A stretch of 64,000 nt of DNA from Nitrospirota bacterium (GCA_016214845.1 JACRMS010000033.1:1-64000), one strand, 5' to 3'. Positions 40,909 to 50,264 are shown, counted from the first letter of the stretch. Made by a program: numbers and translations. The notes: generated from the letters alone by a model not told the origin.

Positions 40909-42471
40909 TCACGATACGTATAACGCAAGGCGCGCTATCTTATTAAGAGTAGCCTCCAGTCCTTCTCTTAAAAGCTCAATGGCTTTCTGCCTGTCTTGCA
41001 CAAGCTCACCATTCACTTGTAAATCTGCACTGCCCGACTCGACCAGAGCTGCTAACTCATTTAATAAGTCCTCTCTACCCCTGGTGCCGTCCATTAGCAT
41101 CAACAATCGCCTCTCCAGTGAACTATCCATCTGTACGCTTGTGTGGCGCAGGCTTGTGACACGGTTATCATTCTTCAGTTGTAAACGCACTAATGGACTG
41201 ACAACAGGACGCTCACTGACATTCATAGTAAATTTGGGAGGGCCAATATGAAGCTCTGACAATCCTGCGGCAAAGGTCCATAAAATAATTTTGCACAGAG
41301 CGGGCACAGCTTCTTCTGAGGCGGTTTCATTTTCAGAAGGGCCGCTATTCAAACGGCTTCGTACTTTCAAAAGCAGGTCGTTGAAATGCAATGACCCCGG
41401 CCATGCATCTGCCAGTTCAGCGATAACAGCCTTTGCGAGCGGATGGCCTGTCTTCATGGACGCGCCCTGAGAATTCCGGAATTCTTCCTCGGCCTCAGAG
41501 GCAATTGCGGGTCTTTGTGATACGGGCTGGGCAGACGAGGCAATATAATAATTCATCATCTGCTCAGGCTGCGGCGTCCGCTCCAGTTTGACATCCTTAT
41601 GGCATAAGAGAGTGCGCCGGAACCTCCGGCATCTGAAAAAATCCATGTATTGTTCCTTGAGCATGGTCCGGCCCTTTGAAAGGGCCTGCAAAATATTTGT
41701 GACATCCGAGGGAAACGCCTCCTGCATATCATGAAAATTCGCATCAGACAAATACTGCAGCCCGTGCTTGTCAGCAAGCTCCATGAACTGGTAGAAATAA
41801 AGCGGCAGATTGACCTCAGCCAGCTCGTCATGGTAAATGCTCTCATCGCACCTCTCTGATAATTCTTTCACTGTGTCCTTCAGGAACTTGCTGTAATTAT
41901 TTTCAGGCAGCGACTCTGAAAGAAACTTTACAAAACTTAAAGCCTGGCTGATCTGCTCTTTCGGCCCTTCATATTGAGCGGCGTGAAAGCGCATCATCCC
42001 TCGCACCATACCCTGAAGGTGGTAACCGGGATGAGTATTGTAACTCACATAGGCAACCCCATTCGGTGAAAGGAGGTCTTTGCAAATGGCCATGATCTTT
42101 TCCTGCACCGGAGGCGGGACCCATGAAAACAGTCCGTGGGCGATGATGTAATCGAATTGTCCGAGATCGGCAGATACCTCCATTATGTCCAATTGCCGGA
42201 GAGTGATGTTTTTCAGTCCAAGCGCATCTACCGTGGCCTGTCCTTGCTCGATCGGGCTTTTCGCGAGGTCAATGCCTGCAAACTCACTGTGCGGCAAAAC
42301 CAGCGCCATAGGGACAATATTGCCCCCGCTGCCGCAGCCGAGCTCAAGCACCCGGCAGTTTTCTGCAGGCGCAGGATTCATTCCGAACAGAGTGGCCAAT
42401 GTCGCGAGATGCTCAGGATGCGTCTGCGGGTACGCGTAACTGGGATAAAGGAATTTATCGTAAGGATTCAT
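40909..42471 (-). CDS. Class I SAM methyltransferase with methyltransferase-regulatory domain
   Basis: 520 aa. N-terminal Rossmann methyltransferase: motif I VLELGCGSGGNIVPMA, Asp in FAGIDLAKSP, then FDYIIAHGLFSWVP and GVAYVSYNTHPGYHLQGMV. A regulatory domain and C-terminal winged-helix-like region (LLMLMDGTRGREDLLNELAAL) follow. The layout matches the group that includes rickettsial outer-membrane lysine methyltransferases, so protein Lys methylation is one possibility. The target is unknown. It stands alone, convergent with csp. Confidence 0.82.
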   Translation of the reverse strand: MNPYDKFLYPSYAYPQTHPEHLATLATLFGMNPAPAENCRVLELGCGSGGNIVPMALVLPHSEFAGIDLAKSPIEQGQATVDALGLKNITLRQLDIMEVSADLGQFDYIIAHGLFSWVPPPVQEKIMAICKDLLSPNGVAYVSYNTHPGYHLQGMVRGMMRFHAAQYEGPKEQISQALSFVKFLSESLPENNYSKFLKDTVKELSERCDESIYHDELAEVNLPLYFYQFMELADKHGLQYLSDANFHDMQEAFPSDVTNILQALSKGRTMLKEQYMDFFRCRRFRRTLLCHKDVKLERTPQPEQMMNYYIASSAQPVSQRPAIASEAEEEFRNSQGASMKTGHPLAKAVIAELADAWPGSLHFNDLLLKVRSRLNSGPSENETASEEAVPALCKIILWTFAAGLSELHIGPPKFTMNVSERPVVSPLVRLQLKNDNRVTSLRHTSVQMDSSLERRLLMLMDGTRGREDLLNELAALVESGSADLQVNGELVQDRQKAIELLREGLEATLNKIARLALYVS

Positions 42472-42570
42472 TCTGCATTAAAAATAATCTTAACTGAAAC
42501 AGGATGTCAAGCACATTATCACTGCTCCAGACTTTATATAGGGATTTAAGAAAATGGATTCAAGAACGAA

Positions 42571-45117
42571 TTACTGAGTCTCAAATGCGCCTATATCGGT
42601 CCTCGAAACACCGTCCTTGTTCCCGTCAATCGGCCTCGTCTTTCCATCAAAATCGTCGGTGGGCGCACTTAAATCACTCCCTGAATCTATCGCAGGTGAA
42701 TTGGCTTTTAACCGGTAATTGCCGGAAGACACATCAATGAACATTGGATCGGCAGAGATATTGAAGTTTACACCGGTTTGATCGGCAATCCCTTGGTAAT
42801 TGATTGTGTTGCTGTAGACCAGGTTGTTTTCCCATACAGGCAGGCCGGTCTCTGGCCATGTCAAATTGTTCTCGAATCCAATATTATTTCCCACAATAAT
42901 ATTATTTCGGTATACATGGTATGTAGCCGCATAACTACTCTCCAAAATTCCTGCGCTGTTTGAAACAAAGGTGTTATTTATTACCTCTGTCTTTTCATCT
43001 GTAAAAAGGCTCATCTTTATAGCGGGACATGCGTTCTCATGGAATAAATTGTTAATTACGCGCGGTGAGGATCTGTCAATAAATGAAATTACCGCAAAAT
43101 CTTTACGCGAATAATCTGACCAGCATGAATTATTTCGAAAAATATTCTTCTCTATGATCGGCGAAGCAGATGAACCCGTGATTGCAGCGCCAAGGTAGCT
43201 TGAACTGTTACCTTTAAATATATTCTCCAGTATCCGTGTATTCTTTCCAAATATCGTGATCGCCTGCTTTGCATTGGTTATAGTAAACCCCTTTATGGTT
43301 CCACCCGGTCCGATGACGATAGGAGTATAATAGGGAGCTAAAACAGCATCGCCGTCAATAATTGTGTTTGAAGATCCGGACATGCTCTGGAGAGTAATGT
43401 CTTTACCACCAAAATTGATCCCACTATAATAAACTCCCGGCGGCACCATAATAGTATCACCGGATTCTGCGGCATTGATTGCATCCTGAATGCTGCCTCC
43501 GTTTAACTTAGAGAAAGCGTTGATTATTATCGTATCAGGGATGCTATCTCTCTTGCCGTTATTGACAACCAGGCTTAGCACGTAACTTCCAATTACGTCA
43601 GGAATAAAGCTCGGTCCAACAGAATTTGGATTAGATAAGACTGCAGTACTTTCGGCCGGAACTGAGACAAATGTCCAGTTGTAGGTTAAAGAATCCTCGC
43701 AGAAAAAACAGTCTGATCTACTTGCTGAACCATCAAGGCTGACAAGATTTCCTTGAAATACGGTCTGATCGGCCCCTGCATTGGCAAAAGGAGCTGGTAA
43801 CGCGTTAACATAGATTACCACTTCAACTGCCGTGCTATTTGCAATGCTGTCACTGACTATCAAACTGATTTTATATCTTCCCGGCAAGTCGGGTGTAAAT
43901 TTCGGGTTTATGGAATTCGGATCGGAAAGAGCGGCATTGCTTCCTGGGGGAACAGAATCGAGAGTCCATGTGTAAGTCATCATATCTCCGTCCGGATCAT
44001 AGCTTCCGTGGCCATCAAGAGTGACCTCACTGCCTTCATAAACATTTTGTCCATAACCTGCGTTTGCCACAGGGGCGCTGTTCTCTCCGGGCCAATGCTC
44101 TCTTGAATCCAATTCAAATGATCCGTCGCCGTCTTCGTCGGCGTAAACGCGGTATGCCGCACCGGAAACCATTTCCAATTTGGCCCTGCTGTTGCCGGAG
44201 CCGGAGACTACGAGGAGACCTGTAAACGGCCAGTTAGCACCGGCGTAAATGCGGAAAGGCCTGACAGTCGATACATCCACATAGCCGTAAGCCGGGTCAT
44301 AATACCTCCCTGACATGGTGAATTCCGTGCAACTCCCCGATGTATCCCATGTGTCGGAAAAAGTCATCCTGAAGTCTTCATATTTGTACACCTTTGCCGA
44401 ACAGGAGCAGCTTATCATCATGTTCATGGTGATAGCATAAGGATAGGCCGTATAATCATAAGTTATACTCCCTCTGCTGACAGAAGTGTCCCCTTCATAT
44501 GAGACGTTCAGGTCATTAAAATTGATTGTCATCAACAGGTATTTGCCTGTATAAATGTCGTATTTTCCAGTCATGTCCGTATTGCCGGAAACTGTAACGC
44601 CGTCGCTGCAATAGGAGTTGTACTTTATCGAGCCGTTTGTTTCCCCCGTCTGAGGATCATAGTTTAAAATGCGGTCCAAACTGCCACCGCAGTTACCTTC
44701 AATGGTTTCGCTTTCACTTTCCATTGCGCCTGATACAGTCGCATTAGATTTTGAGACTATATTTGCATTTTGAAATGATCTTTCAAGAGTTTTGGATAAT
44801 ATCAATAAACGCGGGCGCGCTGGTTCAATAGTTTTCCTGGTTTCTGTTTGGGAACCAGCCGCACTCTTCTGCGCTATATTCATATCGCCGAATGCAATAT
44901 CACCCCCTTCAAATGCCATCATTGAAACTTCTTCAGCGTTATTTGCAGTTATCGCAGCCTGCGTCACGCTGCCTGAATATGTAACTATATTAATATGCTT
45001 GCTGTTATCTCCTTCGTTGCTACTACCGCCTCCCCCTCCACCACCACACGCGATAAAAACACCAGAGAATAAAGCGCAGAGTATTAACATTAAGACATGT
45101 ACGGTTTTTGTTTTCAT
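42571..45117 (-). CDS. Large surface lipoprotein: PKD-like domains and right-handed beta-helix
   Basis: 848 aa from ATG 45117. Lipobox FIAC followed by a Gly run (GGGGGGG) and a Ser/Asn linker. Then an unassigned domain, two Ig/PKD-like domains (NSAPVANAGYGQNVYEGSEV; PFANAGADQTVFQGNLVSLD), a DUF1565-like start (GSIQDAINAAESGDTIMVPP), parallel beta-helix repeats (IIEKNIFRNNSC; VINNLFHEN; VINNTFVSNS), and a choice-of-anchor-Q type end (NSPAIDSGSD, TDIGAFETQ). It is likely exposed on the outer membrane and may bind or cleave polysaccharide; no catalytic residues can be assigned. Confidence 0.85.
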   Translation of the reverse strand: MKTKTVHVLMLILCALFSGVFIACGGGGGGGSSNEGDNSKHINIVTYSGSVTQAAITANNAEEVSMMAFEGGDIAFGDMNIAQKSAAGSQTETRKTIEPARPRLLILSKTLERSFQNANIVSKSNATVSGAMESESETIEGNCGGSLDRILNYDPQTGETNGSIKYNSYCSDGVTVSGNTDMTGKYDIYTGKYLLMTINFNDLNVSYEGDTSVSRGSITYDYTAYPYAITMNMMISCSCSAKVYKYEDFRMTFSDTWDTSGSCTEFTMSGRYYDPAYGYVDVSTVRPFRIYAGANWPFTGLLVVSGSGNSRAKLEMVSGAAYRVYADEDGDGSFELDSREHWPGENSAPVANAGYGQNVYEGSEVTLDGHGSYDPDGDMMTYTWTLDSVPPGSNAALSDPNSINPKFTPDLPGRYKISLIVSDSIANSTAVEVVIYVNALPAPFANAGADQTVFQGNLVSLDGSASRSDCFFCEDSLTYNWTFVSVPAESTAVLSNPNSVGPSFIPDVIGSYVLSLVVNNGKRDSIPDTIIINAFSKLNGGSIQDAINAAESGDTIMVPPGVYYSGINFGGKDITLQSMSGSSNTIIDGDAVLAPYYTPIVIGPGGTIKGFTITNAKQAITIFGKNTRILENIFKGNSSSYLGAAITGSSASPIIEKNIFRNNSCWSDYSRKDFAVISFIDRSSPRVINNLFHENACPAIKMSLFTDEKTEVINNTFVSNSAGILESSYAATYHVYRNNIIVGNNIGFENNLTWPETGLPVWENNLVYSNTINYQGIADQTGVNFNISADPMFIDVSSGNYRLKANSPAIDSGSDLSAPTDDFDGKTRPIDGNKDGVSRTDIGAFETQ

Positions 45118-45220
45118 AATCCGATCCCCTTCGATAATGTTAGCGCTATAACCGCAATACAAATTTGATAAGAACCCGACAAAAGAACTTCTTGGGATAA
45201 ATTAATTTATCATTTCCAGA

Positions 45221-45320
45221 CACTGTTGTCACCTGTCCGAAAGTACAGGTGACAGGATAAGCCAAATACCATCCTTGACTTATCATCAAAAAGCCTTTAT
45301 TTTTATCTTTAACAACAGTG
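45221..45320 (+). ncRNA. Structured 5' leader of the EamA gene, unassigned
   Basis: A perfect 9-bp closing helix joins CACTGTTGT (45221-45229) to ACAACAGTG (45312-45320). Inside is a perfect 10-bp hairpin TGTCACCTGT/ACAGGTGACA (45227-45236 and 45245-45254, loop CCGAAAGT) and a GATAAG/CTTATC helix. The closing helix ends right before the ribosome-binding site (GAAGAGGA). This is riboswitch-like in layout, but I could not match it to a known class. Confidence 0.5.
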
Positions 45321-45335
45321 AAGAGGAATTTATAA

Positions 45336-45755
45336 ATGTTCAAGTCAGATAACTGGTTCGCTTTGGCCTTTTGCTCTCTTCTGTTCTGGGGGCTGTGGGG
45401 CTTTTTTCAGAAATTAGCGACGAGCTACATCAGCCCCAGGAATGTTTATGTCTTTGCCGCCCTCGGCACATTGATCATCGTCTTCTTCACTCTTCTGTCA
45501 ATGAACTTCAAAATGGAAATGCACGGGAAAGGGACCGCTTATGCTGTCCTTGCGGGACTTACCGGAGCCATAGGCGGCCTGTTCTTTGTTCATTCTGTCG
45601 GCAGGGGAAAGGCCTCCATCGTAATAACACTGACCGCGCTTTATCCGGTTGTTACAATTCTCCTTTCGTTTATAATTCTGAAAGAAGAAATCACATTGAG
45701 GCAAGGTATCGGGGTCCTTCTTGCACTGATATCAATGGCGCTGCTTTCAATGTAG
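45336..45755 (+). CDS. Single-domain EamA/DMT transporter
   Basis: 139 aa with four or five TM helices, one EamA domain (WFALAFCSLLFWGLWGFFQKLA, then GAIGGLFFVHSVGRGKASIV, LTALYPVVTILLSFIILKEE, QGIGVLLALISMALLSM). Standard DMT transporters have two such halves; half-size members dimerise. The substrate is unknown. The structured leader directly upstream suggests ligand- or metal-dependent expression. GAAGAGGA precedes the ATG. Confidence 0.87.
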   Translation: MFKSDNWFALAFCSLLFWGLWGFFQKLATSYISPRNVYVFAALGTLIIVFFTLLSMNFKMEMHGKGTAYAVLAGLTGAIGGLFFVHSVGRGKASIVITLTALYPVVTILLSFIILKEEITLRQGIGVLLALISMALLSM

Positions 45756-45785
45756 GTCATGTCTCATGAACAGCCATACTCATTG

Positions 45786-45848
45786 CGTCATTCCGGGCTT
45801 GACCCGGAATCCAGTTCTTCTCTGGATTCCCGCTTTCGCGGGAATGAC
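45786..45848. repeat. Palindromic repeat related to the MITE core
   Basis: TCATTCCGGGCTTGACCCGG, then AATCCAG and CTGGATTCCCGCTTTCGCGG with GAATGACA: two nested hairpins with the same CATTCC/GGAATCC frame as in the MITE copies, but without the terminal repeats. Intergenic, between convergent genes. Confidence 0.8.
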
Positions 45849-45876
45849 ATTCTCATCACTCTTTGATCTCATGCGC

Positions 45877-46434
45877 TCAATCACACTCCTGCTTGACCAG
45901 CATCGCATCTTTTATCTTCTGTGCCTTTTCTTTACCAGCCAGTCTCCTGACAATGGCAAGCCCAAAACATATAGCTGTCCCGGGACCCCTGCTCGTCAGG
46001 ATATTCCCGTCCTCTACAACAACCTTTTCTTCGTACACGGAATTACCAAGCCTCTCCCTGTAAGCTGGAAATGAAGTTACGTGCTTGCCTTCAAGTATGC
46101 CGGCATTCGCAAGGACGTAAGGTGCCGCGCAAATAGCGGCGGCGAGTTTTCCTTTTCCGTGAAAATCCCTGATGAGGTCTTTTACTCTTTTGTCCGCATT
46201 GAGATTGTCAGAGCCGGGCTGCCCTCCCGGAAGCACGATCATGTCAAAGTCATCAGCCTTCACATTATCGATCACAGTATCAGGAATGACCTTCACCTTT
46301 CTCGCGCTTACGACATGGCCGTCGTGCAGGCCTGTTACTGCAACATCGATTTCCGCCCTTCTCAAGACGTCAATTATCGCCATTGCCTCGACCTCTTCAA
46401 AACCGTCAGCGAGTATCACCGCAACCTTCGGCAT
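45877..46434 (-). CDS. DJ-1/PfpI family protein
   Basis: 185 aa. The fold is the DJ-1 type: KVAVILADGFEEVEA (catalytic Glu), MIVLPGGQPGSDNL, the nucleophile elbow AAICAAPYVLANAG (Cys), and TSRGPGTAICFGLAIVRRLAG. It belongs to the ThiJ/DJ-1 branch (YajL-like), with proposed deglycase or chaperone activity. The ATG follows an AGGAGG-containing stretch. Confidence 0.92.
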   Translation of the reverse strand: MPKVAVILADGFEEVEAMAIIDVLRRAEIDVAVTGLHDGHVVSARKVKVIPDTVIDNVKADDFDMIVLPGGQPGSDNLNADKRVKDLIRDFHGKGKLAAAICAAPYVLANAGILEGKHVTSFPAYRERLGNSVYEEKVVVEDGNILTSRGPGTAICFGLAIVRRLAGKEKAQKIKDAMLVKQECD

Positions 46435-46477
46435 ATCAATCCTCCTTTAAATGTTTTTTCATGGTCGAATGGGAAAA

Positions 46478-46506
46478 AGCATAGGGCATAGAGCAAAGAG
46501 CATGAG
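46478..46506. repeat. Intergenic 7-bp repeat of RGCATAG words
   Basis: AGCATAG, GGCATAG, AGCAAAG, AGCATGA in exact 7-bp steps. The same word family is found inside kdsB at 61545-61573 (on the other strand). Confidence 0.7.
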
Positions 46507-46569
46507 TAAATTCTGTCTTTCATTTCAGCCAAAAGACTCCAAATGACTTTTATTAGTTGTTTAATGCTT

Positions 46570-47421
46570 CTATTTTTTCCCACGCGTGAGAACCATTGTC
46601 ACCCATTTATCGTCGAACATTTTTTCTTCAGGTATGAGACCCGCATTTTCCGCTGCCTTTAAAACATTCTCCTCATCTCCGGCAAGCATACCTGAAAGAA
46701 CAGCAATGCCCCCGCGATTCAGCCTGGATACGATTTCAGGGGCGATCTCAATAAGCGTTTTGGCGATGAGATTAGCAATGATGACATCAAATGTACCCTG
46801 TACCAATGAAATACTTCCTTCCTTTATTTCCACATTCTTCAGGTTGTTCAGTTCAACATTTCTTCGGGCTGCGTCAACAGCAAGCGGGTCATTGTCAATC
46901 CCGGTTATTTGCGTAAATCCCAACATGGATGCCCCGATGGCAAGAATACCTGTACCGGTTCCGATATCGAGGAGACTTTTTCTCCCGCCTACTGTTGAAA
47001 TTCTTTCAATATGCGCAAGGCAGGTCCTTGTGGTCTCATGATGACCTGTGCCGAACGCCATCCCCGAATCTATAAGGATGTTGATACGTCCGGCGTGCTC
47101 CTTTTCCCATGGGGGAATAATCGTGATATTTTCTCCTGCAAGGATAGGAGTGATATTCTTTTTCCATTCGGCATTCCAGTCTTTATCAGGAAGCAGGACA
47201 TGACTGAAAGAAAGCGCTGATCCAAGGCCGGAAGATTTGAGCACCAGCTTAAACCGGGACAGCTCGTCACAGAGAAGTGCGATATCTTTTTGCCCTTCAA
47301 AATAGGCGGTGAGCTGTCCGTCCCTTTCAATAAAACCGAGGCAGCCCATATCATTCAATTTATTCATGACGGCTTCCCTTGATTCATCCGGGGCAATGAC
47401 AGTAAATTCGTAGTATTTCAT
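46570..47421 (-). CDS. prmA: Ribosomal protein L11 methyltransferase
   Basis: 283 aa from ATG 47421 (an extra TTG codon precedes it). N-terminal domain binding L11 (YYEFTVIAPDESREAVMNKL), then the SAM domain: DSGMAFGTGHHETTRTCL, LLDIGTGTGILAIGASMLGF, GIDNDPLAVDAARRNVELN, VIIANLIAKTLIEIAPEIV. The motifs are complete and length is normal. It trimethylates L11 in the ribosome. Confidence 0.95.
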   Translation of the reverse strand: MKYYEFTVIAPDESREAVMNKLNDMGCLGFIERDGQLTAYFEGQKDIALLCDELSRFKLVLKSSGLGSALSFSHVLLPDKDWNAEWKKNITPILAGENITIIPPWEKEHAGRINILIDSGMAFGTGHHETTRTCLAHIERISTVGGRKSLLDIGTGTGILAIGASMLGFTQITGIDNDPLAVDAARRNVELNNLKNVEIKEGSISLVQGTFDVIIANLIAKTLIEIAPEIVSRLNRGGIAVLSGMLAGDEENVLKAAENAGLIPEEKMFDDKWVTMVLTRGKK

Positions 47422-47521
47422 CAAATAATTGTATCAGGTTTTTCTATATTTTTTATATTGACACAACCATGCATCGAATGATACGTTATTTAATAACTGG
47501 ATAATCCAACGGGGACTAATA

Positions 47522-47893
47522 ATGAATATCAGGTACACTTTCATAGGAATAATTGCTGTCCTTGCGGGGATTTGGCTTTATGCCGCTTTGTCCGCCCTTA
47601 AAGTAGAGGAAGGCTCATTTCCCAATAAAGTAATAATAAAAGAAGGCATCATACGATCAGAGGAAGATGTTGCAAGGGCCCTTTCCGATGAAAAAGGCTT
47701 TGACCTTGAAGGCGCATACAAGACGGGATTTTCACCTACTGATGTAATTGATTATTTATCAAAAGAACCTCACAAATATCCGGTCACTTTATATGATGGA
47801 AAGTTTTACGAAGGCAGACAGACCGTGGTCCGCCTCATACCTCTCTCAGTATGCATCCTTCTGATCGCAGGCGGGATCTTTCTGATCATTTAA
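47522..47893 (+). CDS. Small membrane protein of unknown function
   Basis: 123 aa with one TM at each end (IIAVLAGIWLYAALSAL and VVRLIPLSVCILLIAGGIFLII) and a soluble loop of about 75 residues between them (IIRSEEDVARALSDEKGFDLEG; FSPTDVIDYLSKEPHKYP). The loop should lie on one side of the membrane. No family recognised. GGGGACT is present upstream, and a weak promoter with TTGACA at 47458 is possible. Confidence 0.6.
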   Translation: MNIRYTFIGIIAVLAGIWLYAALSALKVEEGSFPNKVIIKEGIIRSEEDVARALSDEKGFDLEGAYKTGFSPTDVIDYLSKEPHKYPVTLYDGKFYEGRQTVVRLIPLSVCILLIAGGIFLII

Positions 47894-47949
47894 AAAGGAA
47901 GAACAAAAAAATTCTGAGTTCTTCGATATAGCTGCAATATATCACGTTA

Positions 47950-48007
47950 GTCATTCCGACTTGTTCGGAATCTTTCTTTAAGAAGGATTCCTGTCAAGCA
48001 GGAATGA
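47950..48007. repeat. Palindromic repeat related to the MITE core
   Basis: GTCATTCCGACTTGTTCGGA and AAGGATTCCTGTCAAGCAGG with GAATGA form two hairpins. Same family as 45786-45848, intergenic. Confidence 0.75.
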
Positions 48008-48076
48008 TATCGCCCCCCCTCACTGGGCTTTAAAGATTAACCGGGTTTACAATTTGAAGATGTTATAATTATCTCC

Positions 48077-48808
48077 ATGAATATAGTTACTGCTAAGGGC
48101 CTGACGAAATACTACAACTCTTTATGCGCGCTGAACGGCATAGATTTTGAGATCATTAAAGGCGAATGTTTCGGTTTCCTTGGACCAAACGGCGCTGGCA
48201 AAACTACTGCCATGAGCATAATCCACTGTTTTATGCCGCCCACGTCAGGGGAAGTAAAAGTGTTCGGCATGGACGTTATTGAAAATCCATCGGAGATAAA
48301 GGCAAGATTAGGCGTAATGCCCCAGGACAACAACCTCGATCCAGATCTTTCCGTCCTTGAGAACCTGATTGTCTATGCAAGATATTTTGATATACCCAGG
48401 GAAGAAGCTGCGCAGCGGGCAGGAGAGCTTCTGAATTTTGCGGAAATCAGCGAGAAGTCCGGCGTAAAAATAACGAGCCTCTCAGGTGGAATGAAGCGCA
48501 GGCTGCTCCTTGCAAGGGCGCTGATAAACAATCCTGAAATGATGATTCTGGACGAACCCACGACCGGGCTTGATCCCCACAGCAGGCATTCCGTCTGGGA
48601 CCAGCTTAATCAATTGAAGGCGAAAGGCATAACTTTCATACTTACGACACACTACATGGAAGAGGCTGAAAAACTCTGCGACAGGGTGGCGATCATGGAT
48701 TCAGGACGGATTGTTGCGATAGATTCTCCGTCAAAGCTTACAGCCGTTCACGGCGGAGATCTGGAAGAAATTTATTTAAAACTGACAGGGAGCAGCCTTG
48801 AGGGATAA
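48077..48808 (+). CDS. ABC-2 type exporter, ATP-binding protein (NodI/DrrA-like)
   Basis: 243 aa. Walker A GPNGAGKTTAM, Q-loop MPQDN, signature LSGGMKRRL, Walker B MMILDEPTTGLD, H-loop TTHYME. The absence of a long C-terminal domain and the downstream permease fit the NodI-like ABC-2 group, exporting lipids, glycans or drugs. The gap to the permease gene is filled by an inverted-repeat element at 48822-48896. Confidence 0.92.
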   Translation: MNIVTAKGLTKYYNSLCALNGIDFEIIKGECFGFLGPNGAGKTTAMSIIHCFMPPTSGEVKVFGMDVIENPSEIKARLGVMPQDNNLDPDLSVLENLIVYARYFDIPREEAAQRAGELLNFAEISEKSGVKITSLSGGMKRRLLLARALINNPEMMILDEPTTGLDPHSRHSVWDQLNQLKAKGITFILTTHYMEEAEKLCDRVAIMDSGRIVAIDSPSKLTAVHGGDLEEIYLKLTGSSLEG

Positions 48809-48821
48809 TATGAAAATCCCC

Positions 48822-48896
48822 CTACATCCCCCTTTTTCAAAGGGGGACTTATTCCCCTCTTTAGCAAAGAGGGGCGAGGGGAGATTTTGGAAAAAC
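48822..48896. repeat. Inverted-repeat element between the ABC genes
   Basis: CCCCCTTTTTCAAAGGGGG and CCCCTCTTTAGCAAAGAGGG G-type hairpins lie inside outer arms AAATCCCCCT / AGGGGAGATTTT. This is a common bacterial intergenic palindrome. It separates two genes expected to be one operon, so it may process or attenuate the mRNA. Confidence 0.75.
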
Positions 48897-48913
48897 CATG
48901 CGGGTAATAAGCA

Positions 48914-49669
48914 TTGAAAATTAAAAGGGCGTTCAGGATCTGGCAGAGAAATTTTACTGTTTACAAAAAGCTCTATCTGTCGAGCATAGCCTTCAATTTT
49001 GTCGAACCGGTGCTTTACCTTGTTGCGATGGGGCTTGGGCTTGGAGGCCTTGTAAAGGATGTGAACGGCGTGCCCTATATAAAATTCATTGCCCCGGGGC
49101 TGATCGCTTCCTCCGCGATGTTTGCAACTGCCTCCGAATGCACTTACGGAACTTATATCAGAATGGCGCATCAGAAAACATTTGACGCAATACTTGCCAC
49201 GCCTGTGAGTATAGACGACCTCACAGCCGGAGAGATGATGTGGGGCGCGACAAAAAGCGTTTTCTACGGCTCAATAATAACCCTTGTGATCTTCTTATTC
49301 GGACTCGTTGATTCGCCGGTGATCATTCTTGCCATACCCGTGCTTTTTATCAGCGGAATGATCTTCGCGGAAATCTCGATAATAACTACCGCTGTTGTGC
49401 CGGGCATCGATTTTTTCAGTTATTTCTTTACCGTCCTGTTAACGCCGAGTTTTCTTTTCTCCGGAATTTTTTTCCCGCTCGATACGTTGCCCCCGGTTGT
49501 TACGAAGATAGCTTTCTTTACGCCCCTTTATCATCTCGTGAATATCTGCAGGGCGTTTTCAGCAGGCTCATTATACTCCGTGAGATGGGACATAGCGTGG
49601 CTTATCATTGTAGCCGGACTGCTTGCGCCCTACCCCTTCAGGCTCATGCGCAGAAGGATGATAAAATAA
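48914..49669 (+). CDS. ABC-2 type permease (NodJ-like)
   Basis: 251 aa from TTG 48914 (no in-frame ATG near). Six TM helices. ABC-2 features: RNFTVYKKLYLSSIAFNFVEPVLYLVAMGLGLG, then ECTYGTYIRMAHQKTFDAILATPVS (coupling helix) and PSFLFSGIFFPLDTLPP. It pairs with the upstream ATPase gene to form an exporter. The substrate is unknown. Confidence 0.9.
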   Translation: MKIKRAFRIWQRNFTVYKKLYLSSIAFNFVEPVLYLVAMGLGLGGLVKDVNGVPYIKFIAPGLIASSAMFATASECTYGTYIRMAHQKTFDAILATPVSIDDLTAGEMMWGATKSVFYGSIITLVIFLFGLVDSPVIILAIPVLFISGMIFAEISIITTAVVPGIDFFSYFFTVLLTPSFLFSGIFFPLDTLPPVVTKIAFFTPLYHLVNICRAFSAGSLYSVRWDIAWLIIVAGLLAPYPFRLMRRRMIK

Positions 49670-49671
49670 TT

Positions 49672-50264
49672 TCATTTCTCAATTGCCTCGTTGCGTTTTA
49701 TGCGCTTATTCAGCGCCTGCCGGGTGAGGCCCAGAAGGGACGCGGCTATGCCCTGATTGCCATTCGCGCGTTTTAATGCCTCGGATATCAAAAGTTCTTC
49801 TGCTTCCTCCAGGGTAGGTAGGCGTCCGTTGTCCTTGATGATGGAAAAATTCTCATTAAGTGGCGGGGCAGCATTGGTTTTCACATTCAAACCTTTGTGT
49901 TTCATGAACTGCTTAAAACTATTCATTGAAAGTATCCCGGAATTATGCTGGGCGACGGCATCAAAAACCATAGCCTGCAATTCACGCACGTTTCCGGGGA
50001 AGGAATAATTCAACAGCATGGTTGTCAGTTCTTGAGGGTACGAAGGTTTTTTCCGAGAACGTTCTTGAACGCGGGGGTTACCTGCTTAAAATATCCGGCC
50101 AGGTCAGTAATGCACAACATGTCATTTGAGAGGTCAAACAAATGTTCGAGGTTATTTCCTGAATGCTGGTAAAATGTTTTTGGTTTCTCCACCGGCGAGA
50201 CGCGGCTGTGTTTTTTTGCAAACTCGCTTATGGACTGTATCTTTGATTTGTCATCATCTTTCAT
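49672..50264 (-). pseudogene. Decayed sigma-54 activator (PAS start and AAA+/Fis end, core deleted)
   Basis: The 5' part (50025-50264) encodes a 79-aa N-terminus ending in the middle of a PAS domain (LFDLSNDMLCITDLAGYFKQ, then FKNVLGK). The next frame (49672-50019) begins MLLNYSFPGNVRELQAMV, which is the end of the sigma-54 AAA+ domain, and continues to a Fis-type helix-turn-helix (NQGIAASLLGLTRQALNKRI). The Walker motifs and the GAFTGA loop are missing, so about 200 codons were lost, with a stop (AACTGA) at the junction. The residual C-terminal protein could still bind DNA. Confidence 0.8.

Noticed and set aside
42136-42549. Plus-strand frame opposite the methyltransferase gene
   Set aside because: It is the antisense shadow of a well-supported domain and has no start signals or family resemblance.
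45118-45162. Extended N-terminus of the large lipoprotein (MYCGYSAN...)
   Set aside because: The Met at 45117 gives a normal signal peptide and lipobox; the extension would bury it.
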